From Angiostrongylus vasorum (Eukaryota; Nematoda; Chromadorea; Rhabditida; Metastrongylidae), in contig JADANN010000345.1 of NCBI GenBank assembly GCA_018806985.1, positions 930,001 to 994,000 on the forward strand: a stretch of DNA of 64,000 bases. Reading direction: 5' to 3'. Below, one piece after another: positions 9,452 to 20,956 of this stretch. The notes beneath the pieces are model-generated. The model worked only from the letters and a program-made list of their open reading frames with translations. It ran no database searches and was not told where the DNA came from. Numbering within the stretch: the stretch's first letter is position 1; each line of letters opens with the position of its first letter. The translations under genes were made by a program, and so were the position numbers.

Positions 9452-9846
9452 GGTTGCCTCCCAACGGTTTACCGCCTCATCGTGGCTGGGAGGTGTTCCT
9501 GGGTGTCGGACTGTGATGTACAGCGGATGGATTCGTCCCCCCGGCAGGGTCTCTCAAAATGAGGAGCCCGGCGTTTCCATCATGAAGTCCAGCTAAGAAT
9601 AAATGCCCAATGCCAGGACCCATCACTGTCCTGGGATCAAACCAGTCGCATGGTGGCAAATCCCCCTCTGATCCACAAGAGCGGCGATTGCTTGTGGTGG
9701 TGTCGACCTGGGCAGACATTGGTCAGGCTGACCTCGGGATTCCAGGGAAACACAATGGCTAAACTAGTAAAACTCCCAAAAAACGGGGATTATGCAGGGG
9801 TTCACACAACCAGTGAAGATGAACTGTCCAAGTATCCAAGTAAGTA
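9452..9846 (+). mobile_element. RTE-1delta element, right arm of the palindrome
   Basis: Starts cctcccaacggtttaccgcc and ends gtccaagtatccaagtaagt. It forms an inverted pair with 8884-9270 around a 181 bp spacer (9271-9451) of unrelated sequence. Confidence 0.75.
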
Positions 9847-10373
9847 TGAATTGGTCTGAACTCATGAAGGTCAACGATAATCGCACCCTTCAGTTTTAAG
9901 CAAGCATATCTCCACTCATACGCTTTATTATTGAAAAGCCATTAGAATACATAGATCTCTCCAAAGAAAATACGACTAGTTGTTCTACGAAGATGCAAAC
10001 CGATTTTCTGGAGCCTACAAAAAACGTACTTTTTATTACCTCTTAATCCGGCATCTTGCGGTTATATGTAAAACCATACAAAATATTCGGAAACAGCCAT
10101 AAAAGTATAGGCGTCATTCAATTTCCGTAATAAGAACGCTAGGTTTTTCTTCTAATATCGCCTGGCTACCCAAAAAACTAGTGACAGTTACCAGAAAAAA
10201 AAAAGAAGAAAAAAGAAACAAGTGCCGACTTCGCCTAAAATCAATAATGATCAATAAGACTGTGGATAAAAAACGAAAAATTTCACGGAAGAAAAAGTGA
10301 AGAAAAAAAGGTTCTAATACATTTACTTTACGTAGCTGGAACACAAAAGCAAGCAATAATTCAGAGGTTTGAC
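9847..10373. other. No supported gene; downstream flank of a candidate exon
   Basis: AT-rich. On the minus strand several acceptors exist (ttttttgtag near 10008, ttgattttag near 10235), but none gives a convincing continuation of the exon at 10374-10424. Confidence 0.3.
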
Positions 10374-10424
10374 CTTTTCTATGCTATTCCGTTGCCCGAA
10401 TTCGACTGCCGCCACTTCAGCCAT
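10374..10424 (-). CDS. Possible first exon, unrecognised gene
   Basis: ATG at 10424 opens 17 codons (MAEVAAVEFGQRNSIEK) ending AAG before a donor GTCAAA, with a spliced-leader-acceptor-like ttgtctaag about 14 bases upstream. Composition is more GC-rich than the flanks. No downstream exon found; it may be chance. RTE-1delta begins 40 bases upstream, on the other strand. Confidence 0.25.
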
Positions 10425-10464
10425 TCCATTTTCACTTAGACAAAGTAATCCCAAGAGGAACATT

Positions 10465-10800
10465 CCAACGGTTTACCGCCTCATCGTGGCTAAGAGGTGT
10501 TCTTGGGCGTCGGACTGCAATGTACAGCGAGGACATTCACACCTCTGGATCGGTTTCCCAAGTTAAGAAGAAGTTCGGTGTTTCCATCAGGAATCTCAGC
10601 TAAGAGTAAACCAATACCAGGATCCACTACTGGTCCGGCGACGACTGTCTATGGTGGTGAAGACCTCGGGCAGACTTTGGTCAGGCTGACCTCGGAATTC
10701 CAGGGAACCAAATGCCTTAACAAGCAAATCTCCAAAAACTGGAGGTTATGCTGAGGCCCGCACAAACAATGAGGACGGATCATTCAAGTACCAAGTAACC
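10465..10800 (+). mobile_element. RTE-1delta copy
   Basis: Complete at both ends (ccaacggtttaccgcctcat to attcaagtaccaagtaacc) but with internal deletions compared with the 9452 copy. Confidence 0.7.
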
Positions 10801-10967
10801 CAAGAGGAAAGGGCGGAACCTCCATTGAAAAAAAAGGTAGTCAAATCTAATCAGACTTCATGTTGCCTATTGTCTTGGTCATTAGGCTAGCGATTCATAG
10901 CATCAAACCACTATTTGTATCACTGTAAATGTTTCCAGATTTCGTTAAGCTAGCAATTGTGATACCA

Positions 10968-11185
10968 GCCAATACTAGGACCCATCACCGTCCTGGTATC
11001 AAATTAGTCGCATAGTGGCAAATTTCCATCTGATCCACAAGGGCGGCGACTGTACGGGTGGTGACGACTTCCTCAGAAAGCCTCGGCTAGGCTGATCTCA
11101 GGACTTCAAGGGAGCCACAATGGCTAAACCAGCAAATCTGAGAATGAAAATATGCTGGGAACCATACAACCAGTGAACATGGTCC
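10968..11185 (+). mobile_element. RTE-1delta copy, 5' truncated
   Basis: Starts inside the element (taggacccatcaccgtcctg) and ends at accatacaaccagtgaac. 5' truncation is what target-primed reverse transcription would give. Confidence 0.6.
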
Positions 11186-12520
11186 TTGTGATGAGATCAA
11201 CATTTGCTTTGAAAGGAAACTAATTTAAAAAACCGCTAGAAATAGAAGACTCAACAAAGACGAAATGAAAAGGTTGAAAGGGTGAAAGTCGTAGGCGTAT
11301 GACACGACAACTCTATAGTGTAATGCGACTTGAGGAGAATCGAAAAGAAACGAAGAAAGCGTCGAGGCAAACACGGTCCACGAGAAGCAACTAGCTCAGT
11401 AACCAGAGCAAGACAGATAAACGATGAATTTATATAGGTGACCTATATCGCTCTATGATCTTGTTACTAAACGAGTTCACGAGTTACAAGAACTACTAAA
11501 GTCCTCAACAATCCCGAGTTACATGTCCGGTGAATCTTTGGGTGGCCTCCGTTCGACCGGTATACGTGGGAAACGCCACGTTCTCTCTGCAGAGTCCTTT
11601 CCAGTTTTTCGTATGGAATTACAATGCAATACCGTCGACAACAAAAAGACGGCAAAATGCTAGAAAAAAACTCGACCTAGTTCTTTTTGCCTATAAAGTC
11701 GTTCATAAACTGGTACTTTAATGTTGTACACGAAACCAACTTTAATGTTGATACAATGATGGCACTGAGCTGAAAAATTTCAATCAACTGATTTGACGTC
11801 ATAAAAAGAGCTTTGTTCAGCTCACTAAGAAAAAGAACATGGAAAGCTCGTGTTCGATATATTGAATAGCAAGCCACAGTAAATTAAAAAATCTTTTCCG
11901 GACAAAAAAATTTTCCACTGGTAAGGATAAACTGCAGAACCTTTCAATTAGGAGTCTCGGAACACATTAAACACTCCTGAAATCTGATCCCTAACCGTGG
12001 CTAAGTGGAACGAACAGTGGTCGTCGACATCAGAACGCCTCCAAAACGCTGGATTCTTTACCGGATTTAAGAATTAGCCAAACGGTTTTCCGAAATCGGG
12101 AACTTTTTTCTTCTTCAGCCGTTCCGCAACAAGACAAAGACTAAACGATTTACAGACGCATCTTAACTGACTGGCGACGAAGCCGGTTTTCGTTGAGAAG
12201 TAGTAATTCATCCATTAGCTCAGTGAAGGAATTGATAACTTTACACCCTTGTAGAAAACACTTTATCTACTGGCAGAAAGATGTATATTATTTTGAAAAA
12301 TATTCTTCATTATAGTAGTAAATTTGTATCATATTTAAAAAAGTGGAATTTGTATGCCTAAAATTTCAAACGCTGCAGAAGCAGCCACAAAAACAACGAC
12401 TGACTGGGGAACACCATTATTTCTTAGCAGAGAAATCCCGCTTGTTTAGTAGCTTTCTTAATCCAAATGTGAGGCTTGAAGAGAAAAAGGTGGAAGGATA
12501 TTTTAAAAAACCGACTTCCC
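11186..12520. other. Unexplained stretch with GC-richer islands
   Basis: Islands at about 11285-11400 and 11470-11665 stay open in several frames on both strands (plus: ESLGGLRSTGIRGKRHVL; minus: ERTWRFPRIPVERRPPKD), so the coding strand cannot be chosen. A ctgcag acceptor at 12396 opens 48 plus-strand codons whose end lies in a repeat. No family recognised. Confidence 0.25.
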
Positions 12521-12524
12521 CTTA

Positions 12525-12890
12525 ACCTCAGCATGACAAATCAACATGTATTTAAACTGTTGAGCTTACACGAGGTTAATAAGCTACCTTTGCTCTGCTA
12601 ATGTTCCAGGCCGACCGCCCACAGTTCTTCGTCTTGTCGATGTGGCGTACTCGTCTTCGCACCGAGTCGGATCTTCCTCAGTCTCGAGCATCTATCGAAT
12701 GAGGCATACTTACACGGCGATGCTCTTCTATGCAGGATGCTGGTTGTTGGTAATAGTGGTCATCCGGTGAACAACTGTGGACCATCGGCTCGGATCACCG
12801 CTCTGATGAAAATAAAGACGTCGAAGCGTTAACCAAATAAACTTTACTTGTCAACCTCGTGTAAGCTCATCAATTTAAACACATGGTGAA
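12525..12890. mobile_element. Short PLE-like element, family 2, inverted ends
   Basis: Left arm aaactgttgagcttacacga + ggttaataag; right arm caacctcgtgtaagctcatc + aatttaaac. Inside are a diverged hammerhead-like core (ctctgatgaaaataaagacg, tcgaagcgtt) and ctgtggaccatcggctcgga. Related units at 34.8, 52.1, 56.9 and 61.1 kb. Confidence 0.55.
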
Positions 12891-13124
12891 AAGATACTTC
12901 ATGAACTCCAGAAAATGAGAATTTCACCGTGACGGAACACCAGAAAGCAAAGATCATTACATTCCAAGGATTTTAATTCGAATCAACGAAGATAAATAGG
13001 AACTGAGATATGTTGGTTTAAAGTTGAAGGCGGTCACTATTCACTCATACACGCTGCAGAACTTAAGGATTATAGAGACTGACGAAAAACTCTTATCAAA
13101 CATTTCTCATTACCAGCCTGTGGA

Positions 13125-13395
13125 AGGGCGCCTGTGGCGCAGTGGTCGGAGGGGGCCCTGCAACATACACGTGGCGCCCATGGCCCACCAAGCCTTCCAT
13201 CCCTCCGGAATAGCCAAATTGGTACCAGACTTGCTTTGGAGGATAGCAGCACTGCGTCGATAGATCGGTAGCCCACCGTGAGTCATGGTAAAGGCCAGAT
13301 ATGCTTTAAATCACCTCCAAACGATGCTTAATGAAGTCGAATGTATGGCGCATCCCTCAGGGATTGATCAACGCCGAGAGCTTCACCCTCTTTAC
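13125..13395 (+). repeat. SINE family A copy
   Basis: Head gggcgcctgtggcgcagtgg at 13126; body agacttgctttggaggatag; end acgccgagagcttcaccct. The canonical final tttatcc is mutated. Confidence 0.7.
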
Positions 13396-15144
13396 CAGTT
13401 GTGGACAGTTGATTATTACGTTCTTCGTTATTTTCTCCTCTTATTTCAAAGGCTACTTATTGAAAAAAAGAAGTTAGAACACCTTCAACTGTTCATGCCA
13501 TAAGGGAAAAATCAGAAGTACAAGATGAGGATTCGGGGAGTGACACAGTGGACATCTCTAGTATAATCGAACAGCGATGGTAAATATCTCTCTGAATACG
13601 TTGTTTCTCCCGGATTTGTAAATCTAGAATCTTTCCAAACTGTACTTCTGTTCTATAGATTACTCTATGAATGGAGAAAAAATTTTATCATTGCTGCAAT
13701 CAGGAGAAATTAAATTAATACTTGCAATGATGAAAGTACAAAGCAGTTGTTGCTATAAGAAAGAATTCCTATGTAACACTCTTAAAGCTCAATCAATGAT
13801 GCCCACCTCCTGCTGATGGTGATGATTTCGACTTTATGCCGACGGCAATGCCAACTTCTCTGGATTTGTCGTGAATAAATTTTGTCGATGAGCTCGGATA
13901 GAGGGCGAAATGACAACTAACCAACATGAAAACCGGAATTGTGGATCATTCGTAACGAGCCGATATAATGCTCTTTTTTTCCTCTTGTTCCTCACCGTTC
14001 GATGACTCAAAATGCATACGCCGTTTCGGGATTTGTTCCACACTGTTTCGTTCATGATCAACGAGTGGATACAAAGCAACTACGGGTGTGGATAGGTTGT
14101 CCCAAAGATCCCGAATGGAATGCTGCCAACTGTTTCGATTTGTTTCTACGGAATTTATGAATACTGGATTGAAATTGAGACATGTGCAGCATTAACGACC
14201 AGAATATTTATTTAATACGTGAACACAGCTTTCTCTGAATGATTTTTCCATAGGGAGTTTTGAGTGTCAAACTATAATGCACACTAGAAGCTTTGCATCT
14301 CAAAAATTCATCTCCTTAGACCTAAGCAAATGACATTCAACATTTCCATTGATAATCGAGTTAAGTGTAAACGCATACCAGAAATCACTGTCGTTCCTGG
14401 TAGAAACGCAGTTGCAAAGGATCTCACCTGCCACAGTGAGTCTGACCGCAAGAACTGATACCAATGCATATTCTTATTAATTGTTTATTTTCCCACAAAG
14501 AGCTCATATTTCACGCTTCTGATATTCCATCAGTAACTTATCCAACACAGATATTTCGGCTGATTTCGTCCGTGAAAACGCTGTTCTCTGCACTTAACAA
14601 ATCATAAAAGAACTTTTTTTCGGAAGAGTTGAGTTTTCCAACACATATCACGTCCATGGAAAAAAAATTAGGGGTAACCTCATATGACGACCACATAAAA
14701 TCAAAGGCATTCGCATATGCATTCAAATGCCACTTCGGAAATCAGCAGTAAAGATAAATTGGAACTTTAAAAAAGCAACACTATCTAAAAAGGCGAAACG
14801 CCACTCAAATGTAAGCAGTTTTCTGGAAAATGCAGGAAAATAGGAAAGAAAGAAAAAAACTTAAATTGCGCTGCGCTGGGCTTACGCGATTCTTCACGAA
14901 GATGGTTGACAGTTATGAGGGATGAAGGACAAAGTGTTCGGTGGTGATGAATTCCTCAGGGATCCCAACTTTAACCGATTCCATGAAAAACCTAAAGCTG
15001 GTTGAATGCATAAATGTTAATAAAATGGCTTGAGTTGGCCTATAATTGCACTGCGTCAATGTTTTTTATCTTAGACAGTTACGGGATCAAACCAGTAAAC
15101 ATTTGTGATTTGGAGAGCATATTTAACCGCTTTACTGCAAGCGA
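13396..15144. other. Unique stretch with unresolved candidate exons
   Basis: On the minus strand an acceptor at about 14164 (ctcaatttcaatccag) opens a frame reading WQHSIRDLWDNLSTPVVALY...SVEQIPKRRMHFESSN, with a possible donor ACG|GTGAGG near 14012. A continuation to a stop at about 13834 (FTTNPEKLALPSA) would keep phase. Other minus-strand pieces: 14538-14726 open, and a tiny exon-like block ending CAG|GTGAGA near 14425. On the plus strand, 13460-13577 reads SEVQDEDSGSDTVDISSI before ATG|GTAAAT, but its antisense is also open. None matches a family I know. Confidence 0.3.
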
Positions 15145-16848
15145 CCCTCATTCATCGTTCATCACCTGTATCACATGTCGTCTCATTGATCGGCGAAAAC
15201 CACCAGCGCCAGTAAATCTTCCATTTTCCCTTGCAGCGTGGAAGAGTAGCCCAGTGGGTTCTGCTCGATCTAGGAACTCGCTGAGTATCATACCTTTCTC
15301 CTAGCGTTTTCGTGAAGAACTCTGACCAACATATCGGTGGTCTCCCTGCAGTACGACCCATAACATCCCCATGAATCCAGTCACCGACGGCTCTTATTCA
15401 TTTACTATCGTACCTAAGCATTACATGTCTGGCATGCCTTACGTTTGAGAAAGAACGGCGTATTTGATCTTTGATCGCTGACTTAAGTCGAAGCTTCGGA
15501 TCCGCTCTATCATTAGCGCTACACGGCACATTCCTAGCATCGTCTTTTCGACTGCGCGTTCTATAAAGCTGTGTAATGTTTCACGTTGCTTACGAAGCCA
15601 GGTTTCTGACGCATACATTAAACGAGAATTGTGGAGTTGAAAAGTTGCGAACGGAGAAGGATATTCTTGGCTCTCCTCACTGCATCCTCGATATTGTTGA
15701 AGGCTCCCAAGCCGGTCGAATCCTCCTGCTCCACTCTTGAGCTAAGTCGTTTATCGTGTTGAATTTCCGACACAGACAGACGTACTGGGAGCATGAGGAG
15801 ACATTCATTTCGACGAACATGAATGGGGAATACGTAACAAATCCGATCTTCATGAACATCGTTTTTGCGAGAATTAGTCGAAAACCAATCTTTCCACAAG
15901 CTTTATCAAAGTCGGCAAGCATACGTTCCGCTTGGCTAATGTTTGGTGTTATAAGGACGATGTCAACAGCAAGACGAAGATGGTGTAACTGCCGACCATC
16001 GATTTTCACTCCTATGTTGCCCTACTCCAGTGCTCGCACATCTTCGAGGGTGGCGGCAAATAGTTTTGGCGGGGGTGGTATCGCCTTGCCTAACCCCTCT
16101 TCTGACGTCGATGTTAATGTCCTTATAGAATGGTGATGTCTTGGTTATTAAATTTTTATACACTTCACAAGGGATCTTTATATACCGAGTAGAGACTTCC
16201 CTAGCTGTGCAGGGCTTCCATAACTGCTTTTATCTCAACTGAGTCACATGCCTTCTTTAAATCGATGACAATAAGATAGAGCGGTCTCTTGTACTCTCGC
16301 GATACTTCAATGAGCCTTACTATCGTGTGGATGTGGTCCATCGCACTAAATCCTTTTCGAAACCCTGCTTGCTCACATGGTTGTCCTTCGTCCAGTGTTC
16401 TGTCAGTGCTGTTCAGGATGACTCGGGAGGAAAGCTTTTAGACGACAAACAGTATGCAGATTATGCGATAGTTGCCTATATCGTGGAGGTCATCGTTCTT
16501 GAACAATAACAGGGTCTTGCTGGTCTTCCACTGAGTAGGGACCTTGCATTCAGACAGGTAGCATGTGAAGAGCCGAGCCAGTGTGTTTGACTGGCGGAAT
16601 GTTCTTCAGGTGTTCTCGTCTTATCCCTGTCCGGACCTGGTGCTGTTCGATTTTTCACCGACGAAATGACATGTCGGATTTCGGAAAGGAGAACCGGTGG
16701 TACGACATATTCATCCTCCTTTATTTCATACGAGGGAAGGAGGACGTAGCTAATGAAGAGACCCGAGTAGTGATCGAGAATTAATTTCTCCACTGCTTTT
16801 CTGGAAGCTGTAACTGTTCCGTCTGGGCGTTGGAGTGCAATCATCGTT
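15145..16848 (-). mobile_element. RTE-2 retrotransposon copy A, 5' truncated
   Basis: Starts within the reverse transcriptase (minus-strand text MIALQRPDGTVTASRKAVEK at 16844), then RTAPGPD, EQAGFRKGF, ISQAERMLADFDKACGKIGF and the C-terminal WATLPRCKGKWKIYWR. Frames shift several times; the FADD box is mutated (text near 15965: LRLAVDIVLITPNI). The 3' end is the gatcaatgagacgacatgtg block at about 15170. A dead copy, collinear with copy B. Confidence 0.85.
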
Positions 16849-18261
16849 CATAATAGAAAACAAATGCAAGAGAAAAAATCGACTATAGAGTAGAAACTGG
16901 TGGCATTTTCTGTTCCTAAAATCACGTACTGATAAATCGTTAACATGTTTAAGGCCATGCTGGTTTCTCGATAAACCGACAATTTTTCGACGGCTAGAGC
17001 AGTTAAGGAATTTCTAACTTAATTGACCAATTGAGCAGATTATGCCCTATATTATAAGAACTTTTTAAAAGTACTATTTCTGGTCTAAACTTATTCGAAG
17101 TCAGAATACTCGGCAAACAAGGAAAAAAAATCCAAATCTTCAATTTTACTCCTTAGCAATGCCGGACGAGATCCCAGTTGTTCAAGTGCTTTCCGTTCTC
17201 GAAATACGAGTTCCAACGAGAAAAAACGAGATAGCACCTTTTGTATCCTCCAAAAAAATCAAACGTTCTTTTGTTAGAAGAACAAAAAGTTGTTTTTGGC
17301 TAGCTTTTGGCTCATATCTATTTGACCTAATCGCTATTTTTTTCAGTTTTCCTTTTCGCAAGTCTTACGTTCAACCATATAGCTAACATCTTCCTATTTC
17401 AAAAATTCCATATAGATTATGAACATTTGCTATCCATTATTTCTTTGCCTCGACATTACAACCAACATGTGTCTGGAGTTCTTCGCGAAAAAGCCACACA
17501 TCGAGAAAGTAATACGCTCTTAATCTCATCCAAGCTTAATAACGCTCTGAAGGATTCTCGAAATAACAATGGAACGCGGATTTTGTACAACTAAACTAAA
17601 AGCCAAAAAAAATTGATTTATAACTTCTGAAAAAAATGGGTCCAAATGCAAATTAAAGTCCTAACGTAGCCAACATAGCTAGATCTCACTGAAATTGACC
17701 GCGTAACAATGTGGGTTCGCTATTCAAAAATTAAATCAAAAAAAACTTTTGATACCAGTTGATCGATAAAACTAGTAGCTTTCTGTTCCAGCAGCAACTG
17801 CCAACCAAGTGGGGACAGAAAGAATAACATAAAGAGGGAAATAATGGATTAGAACAACATCGAACTGACACTAGTGAGCAGCGCAGGTTACACTGTTCTA
17901 GTGCACCCTTTGCAGTGTAAATATTAGGAGTACGTTTAATGAACTAAAGATCAATGAAGTCGGGAATATTGAAGAACCAGGCGTTTTTTGCTTCTCAACA
18001 TAATAATATCAACCCGTGAAACACGTCCACAGCGTGTGCTCGGCCGCTTAAAACCGAATCCATGATAGATGAGATGATACTCATTCGCCATCATTACACT
18101 GATGATCAACCGACGAGGTTCACGTAATCCGTGTCAAGAGAAGAACAAACAACTGACAAAGCAACGCTGGAAAAAAATAGACAACCTCCGAACTATTTCG
18201 AAAAAAATGGTTTTATGGTTTCTCTACAGAAGTATGGAAGCGAAGATACAAAGGGGCAAAG
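16849..18261. other. No recognisable gene
   Basis: AT-rich. A plus-strand frame at 17159-17386 follows ttttactccttag and starts ATG, but a similar ctcgaaatacgagtt string recurs near 25330, suggesting an old repeat. The 17400-18260 part shows nothing. Confidence 0.35.
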
Positions 18262-18360
18262 ATAGAAAAAATGGTAGCACACGCTCGGCGAAATCCGCAG
18301 AAATGTCAGCTTTCGCTTCAATAAAGAATGACGAGAGTCGGTTTCTACATCGTCCTTGAG
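18262..18360 (+). repeat. PLE terminal fragment
   Basis: Reads cggcgaaatccgcagaaatg, then tcagctttcgcttcaataaag. It is the distal half of the terminal repeat, with a mutated hairpin. Confidence 0.45.
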
Positions 18361-18601
18361 CGGTCGGTTACTTTTTCATTCCTACTTTCGTTTCTGATTT
18401 CGGTTTTAACATCTCTCCGAATCAACTAGTAGGAAGACCGAGCGAAGGATTCGTCGCCGAAAATACACCTCCCTCTGATCCACATCGTGATGAAGACATG
18501 GATACGCCCTTGCAAGGTTACGTCAGGACTCCAGGGAGGACCAAGTTGCACGACCAGCAATAGGTCAGCCTCAGTACCCCGCACACTGGGTGCTCCTGTC
18601 T

Positions 18602-19105
18602 ATGACGTCAAGCGGTGAGACGACCGGTGAGAGGCCAGAAACTCTCGGGTTACGCAGCACATCATTAGAACCGGACCTGACGAATACACGCACGACACGC
18701 CATGGTAATTGTTTCTTACTATGCACCTATAATGCCAGAACACTCTCCACAGACGCCGATCTTCACGCCCTTCTTGTAGCCGCAGATGGCATTAAATTTC
18801 ACGTGATTGCATTACAAGAAACAAAAATCAAGAAGACCGACATACGCCAACTAAACAATGCGACCCTTGTGATTCGTGGAGAAAAGGTCCCGTCACGAAA
18901 TGTCGGTGGCGTAGGCTTTGTCGTCTTCCCGTCCATTGTCCATCTCGTCGACTCATACGAGATCCTTTTCCCTCGCATAGCCGTCCTCCGTCTTCGACTG
19001 TCGCATCATAAGAAGATCACTATCATCAACTGCTACTCACTGACCGACGCAGCTGATGAAATTAAATGCGTTCTACTATCACTTGGAGGAATTCATCCGC
19101 CATGA
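18602..19105 (+). CDS. RTE-1 endonuclease, N-terminal part
   Basis: From the ATG at 18602. CTYNARTLS (residue about 39 on) is the first APE motif, VIALQETK contains the metal-binding Glu, and NVGGVGFVV follows. The domain continues after a frameshift at about 19105: GDFNARVG (19134), [17 protein letters not shown] (19298) and SDHRLL (19410) carry the remaining catalytic positions in another frame. It makes the nick that primes reverse transcription. The pieces together cover a whole APE domain, but this copy is broken by stops at 19105, about 19182 and 19437. Confidence 0.8.
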   Translation: MTSSGETTGERPETLGLRSTSLEPDLTNTRTTRHGNCFLLCTYNARTLSTDADLHALLVAADGIKFHVIALQETKIKKTDIRQLNNATLVIRGEKVPSRNVGGVGFVVFPSIVHLVDSYEILFPRIAVLRLRLSHHKKITIINCYSLTDAADEIKCVLLSLGGIHPP

Positions 19106-19439
19106 TAAAGCATATCAAAATTTGTTGTAGGAGACTTCAACGCTAGAGTAGGAAAGGCCAACGAAAGCGAATACAGGATCTAAAATTTTGGATTAGGAAA
19201 AAGAAATCAAAATGGGGACCGTCTCGCAGGACTTCTATCAGCAGCACGTCTCTTCCATGGAAACTCGTTTTTCCAGAAGAAAGAGAGCCGCTGCTGGACA
19301 TGGGAGTCTCCCAACGGCATGACTCATGCGGAGATCGACCATATTCTGACAAACAGAAGATGGTGCCCACTTGACACATCGGTAGTCCCGTCATTCTGTA
19401 CTGGTTCCGATCACCGCCTTCTTCGCGCGAAGATTTGAT

Positions 19440-20956
19440 TCAGCCACAAGCTGGGAAAAAGAACGCTCTTCTTCGACCACGAGGAAAAAAGTCTAGCTGT
19501 ATACGACGAGAACATTCTGAATGAAGTCCCTATCCAAACGTGACTGGCAGATTGATGAAGATCCGACCGAAGACTACGAGCTGCTTGTCGAAGGACTGAA
19601 AAGCTGTGCCGAATTCGCCTCAGTTCCTCAAGCAAGAAGATCGGATCACATCTCCGTCACTACCAAGGAGTTGCTCGAAAAGAGAAGGAAACTGAAGCTT
19701 GATTTTACTGCAACACGTTTAACATGGCTAGTAATAAATGCTAGCTGCAGAATAGCTTTGCAGGAAGATCTACAACGGTACAAGCAGAAGAAACTCCTGG
19801 AAGCAGCAGAAAAAAAGAAGCAGTCTGAAAAAAATGCCGTCGGGACTTGCGTGATTATAATGTTCCGCTGTCAGCACTGATGAACGAAGATGGTAGTTCC
19901 CGCCATGATATGGAATTAATAGCGGGAACGTTCTACACCAACCTTTTCCGTTCCACAATCCCCGTCCTGGACCCTAATATCCCCGCTGGAGAAAAAACCA
20001 CCTGGAATTCTTCCATCGGAGGTTCGAATTGCGATATAAAGCATGAAAACAGGCACAGCTCCAGGACCAGACAATGTCACCGCCAATTTCCTTAGAACTG
20101 GAGGCCACAATTTACATGTACTTCTCGCAAATCATATGACAGCCTACCTTCAAAAGGGAAAAAATCCCAGACCAGTGGAGGGACGTCGCGTACGGTCATC
20201 CTGCCCAAGAAAGGAGACCGAAGGAATCTTCGTAACTATCGTGCCATATGCTTGTTGAGTGTACTCTACAACCTCTTCACGAAGATTATCGTCTTGCGCA
20301 TATCAAGGACATTGGATGAGGCGCAACCAGTCGAGAAAGCAGGATTTCGGAAAGGATTTTTGCTGTACGGACCACATCCAAACCGTGTCCAGGGTCATCG
20401 AAGTTTGTCGGATGTACCACTTGCCTCCAGTCCTAACTTTTGTCGACTATGAAAAAAGCGTTTGACAGTGTCGAAACGAGTGCAATCCTATCAGCGCTCG
20501 TCGACCAAGGAGTGGACCCGTCCTACATAAAAACTCTGTGCGAGTGTTATCGGAACTGCACTACGAAAATACAGCTTTTCCATCGACCTCTTTGACCATG
20601 CCCATTTCAGTGCCGCACTGCAGTGGATAATGAAGTCACTCGATTGGTATGAGAAAGGCATACGTACTGATGAAAAATTCCCCTCAAACCTTCGTTTTAC
20701 CGACGACATTGTCATCTCAAGAAGTACTAGCGAAGCAGAGATGATGATCAACGAGCTCAACGAAGCGAGGGAAAAAGATCGGACTTCGCATAAATCGAAA
20801 GAAGACCCAGTTCATGAAAAACCCATGATGCGAAGGAGAAAAAATTGAATTGGATGGCTCTCTCATTGCAGAGACCACCGCGTACGTATACCTCGGGCGA
20901 TCAATGAACATGGAAAACAACATGAAGGAGGAAATAGGTAGTAGAAGGACAGCAGC
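19440..20956 (+). pseudogene. RTE-1 linker and reverse transcriptase, frameshifted
   Basis: Frame fragments: 19521-19880 (SPSKRDW-like linker with charged RKLKLDF), 20043-20258 (TAPGPDNVTANFL, finger/palm start), 20252-20465 (LLSVLYNLFTKIIVLRI, AGFRKGF, PPVLTFVDYEKS) and 20630-20848 (NLRFTDDIVISRSTS). The third palm motif has Thr where active RTEs have Ala (FADD), with both Asp kept. Indels near 20165 (IPDQWRDVA, then shifted), 20445 and 20590 separate the pieces. Not expressible as one protein. Confidence 0.75.

Noticed and set aside
8875..9860. Coding frames in the 9 kb region
   Set aside because: All fall in the two inverted RTE-1delta copies, which have no conserved frame.
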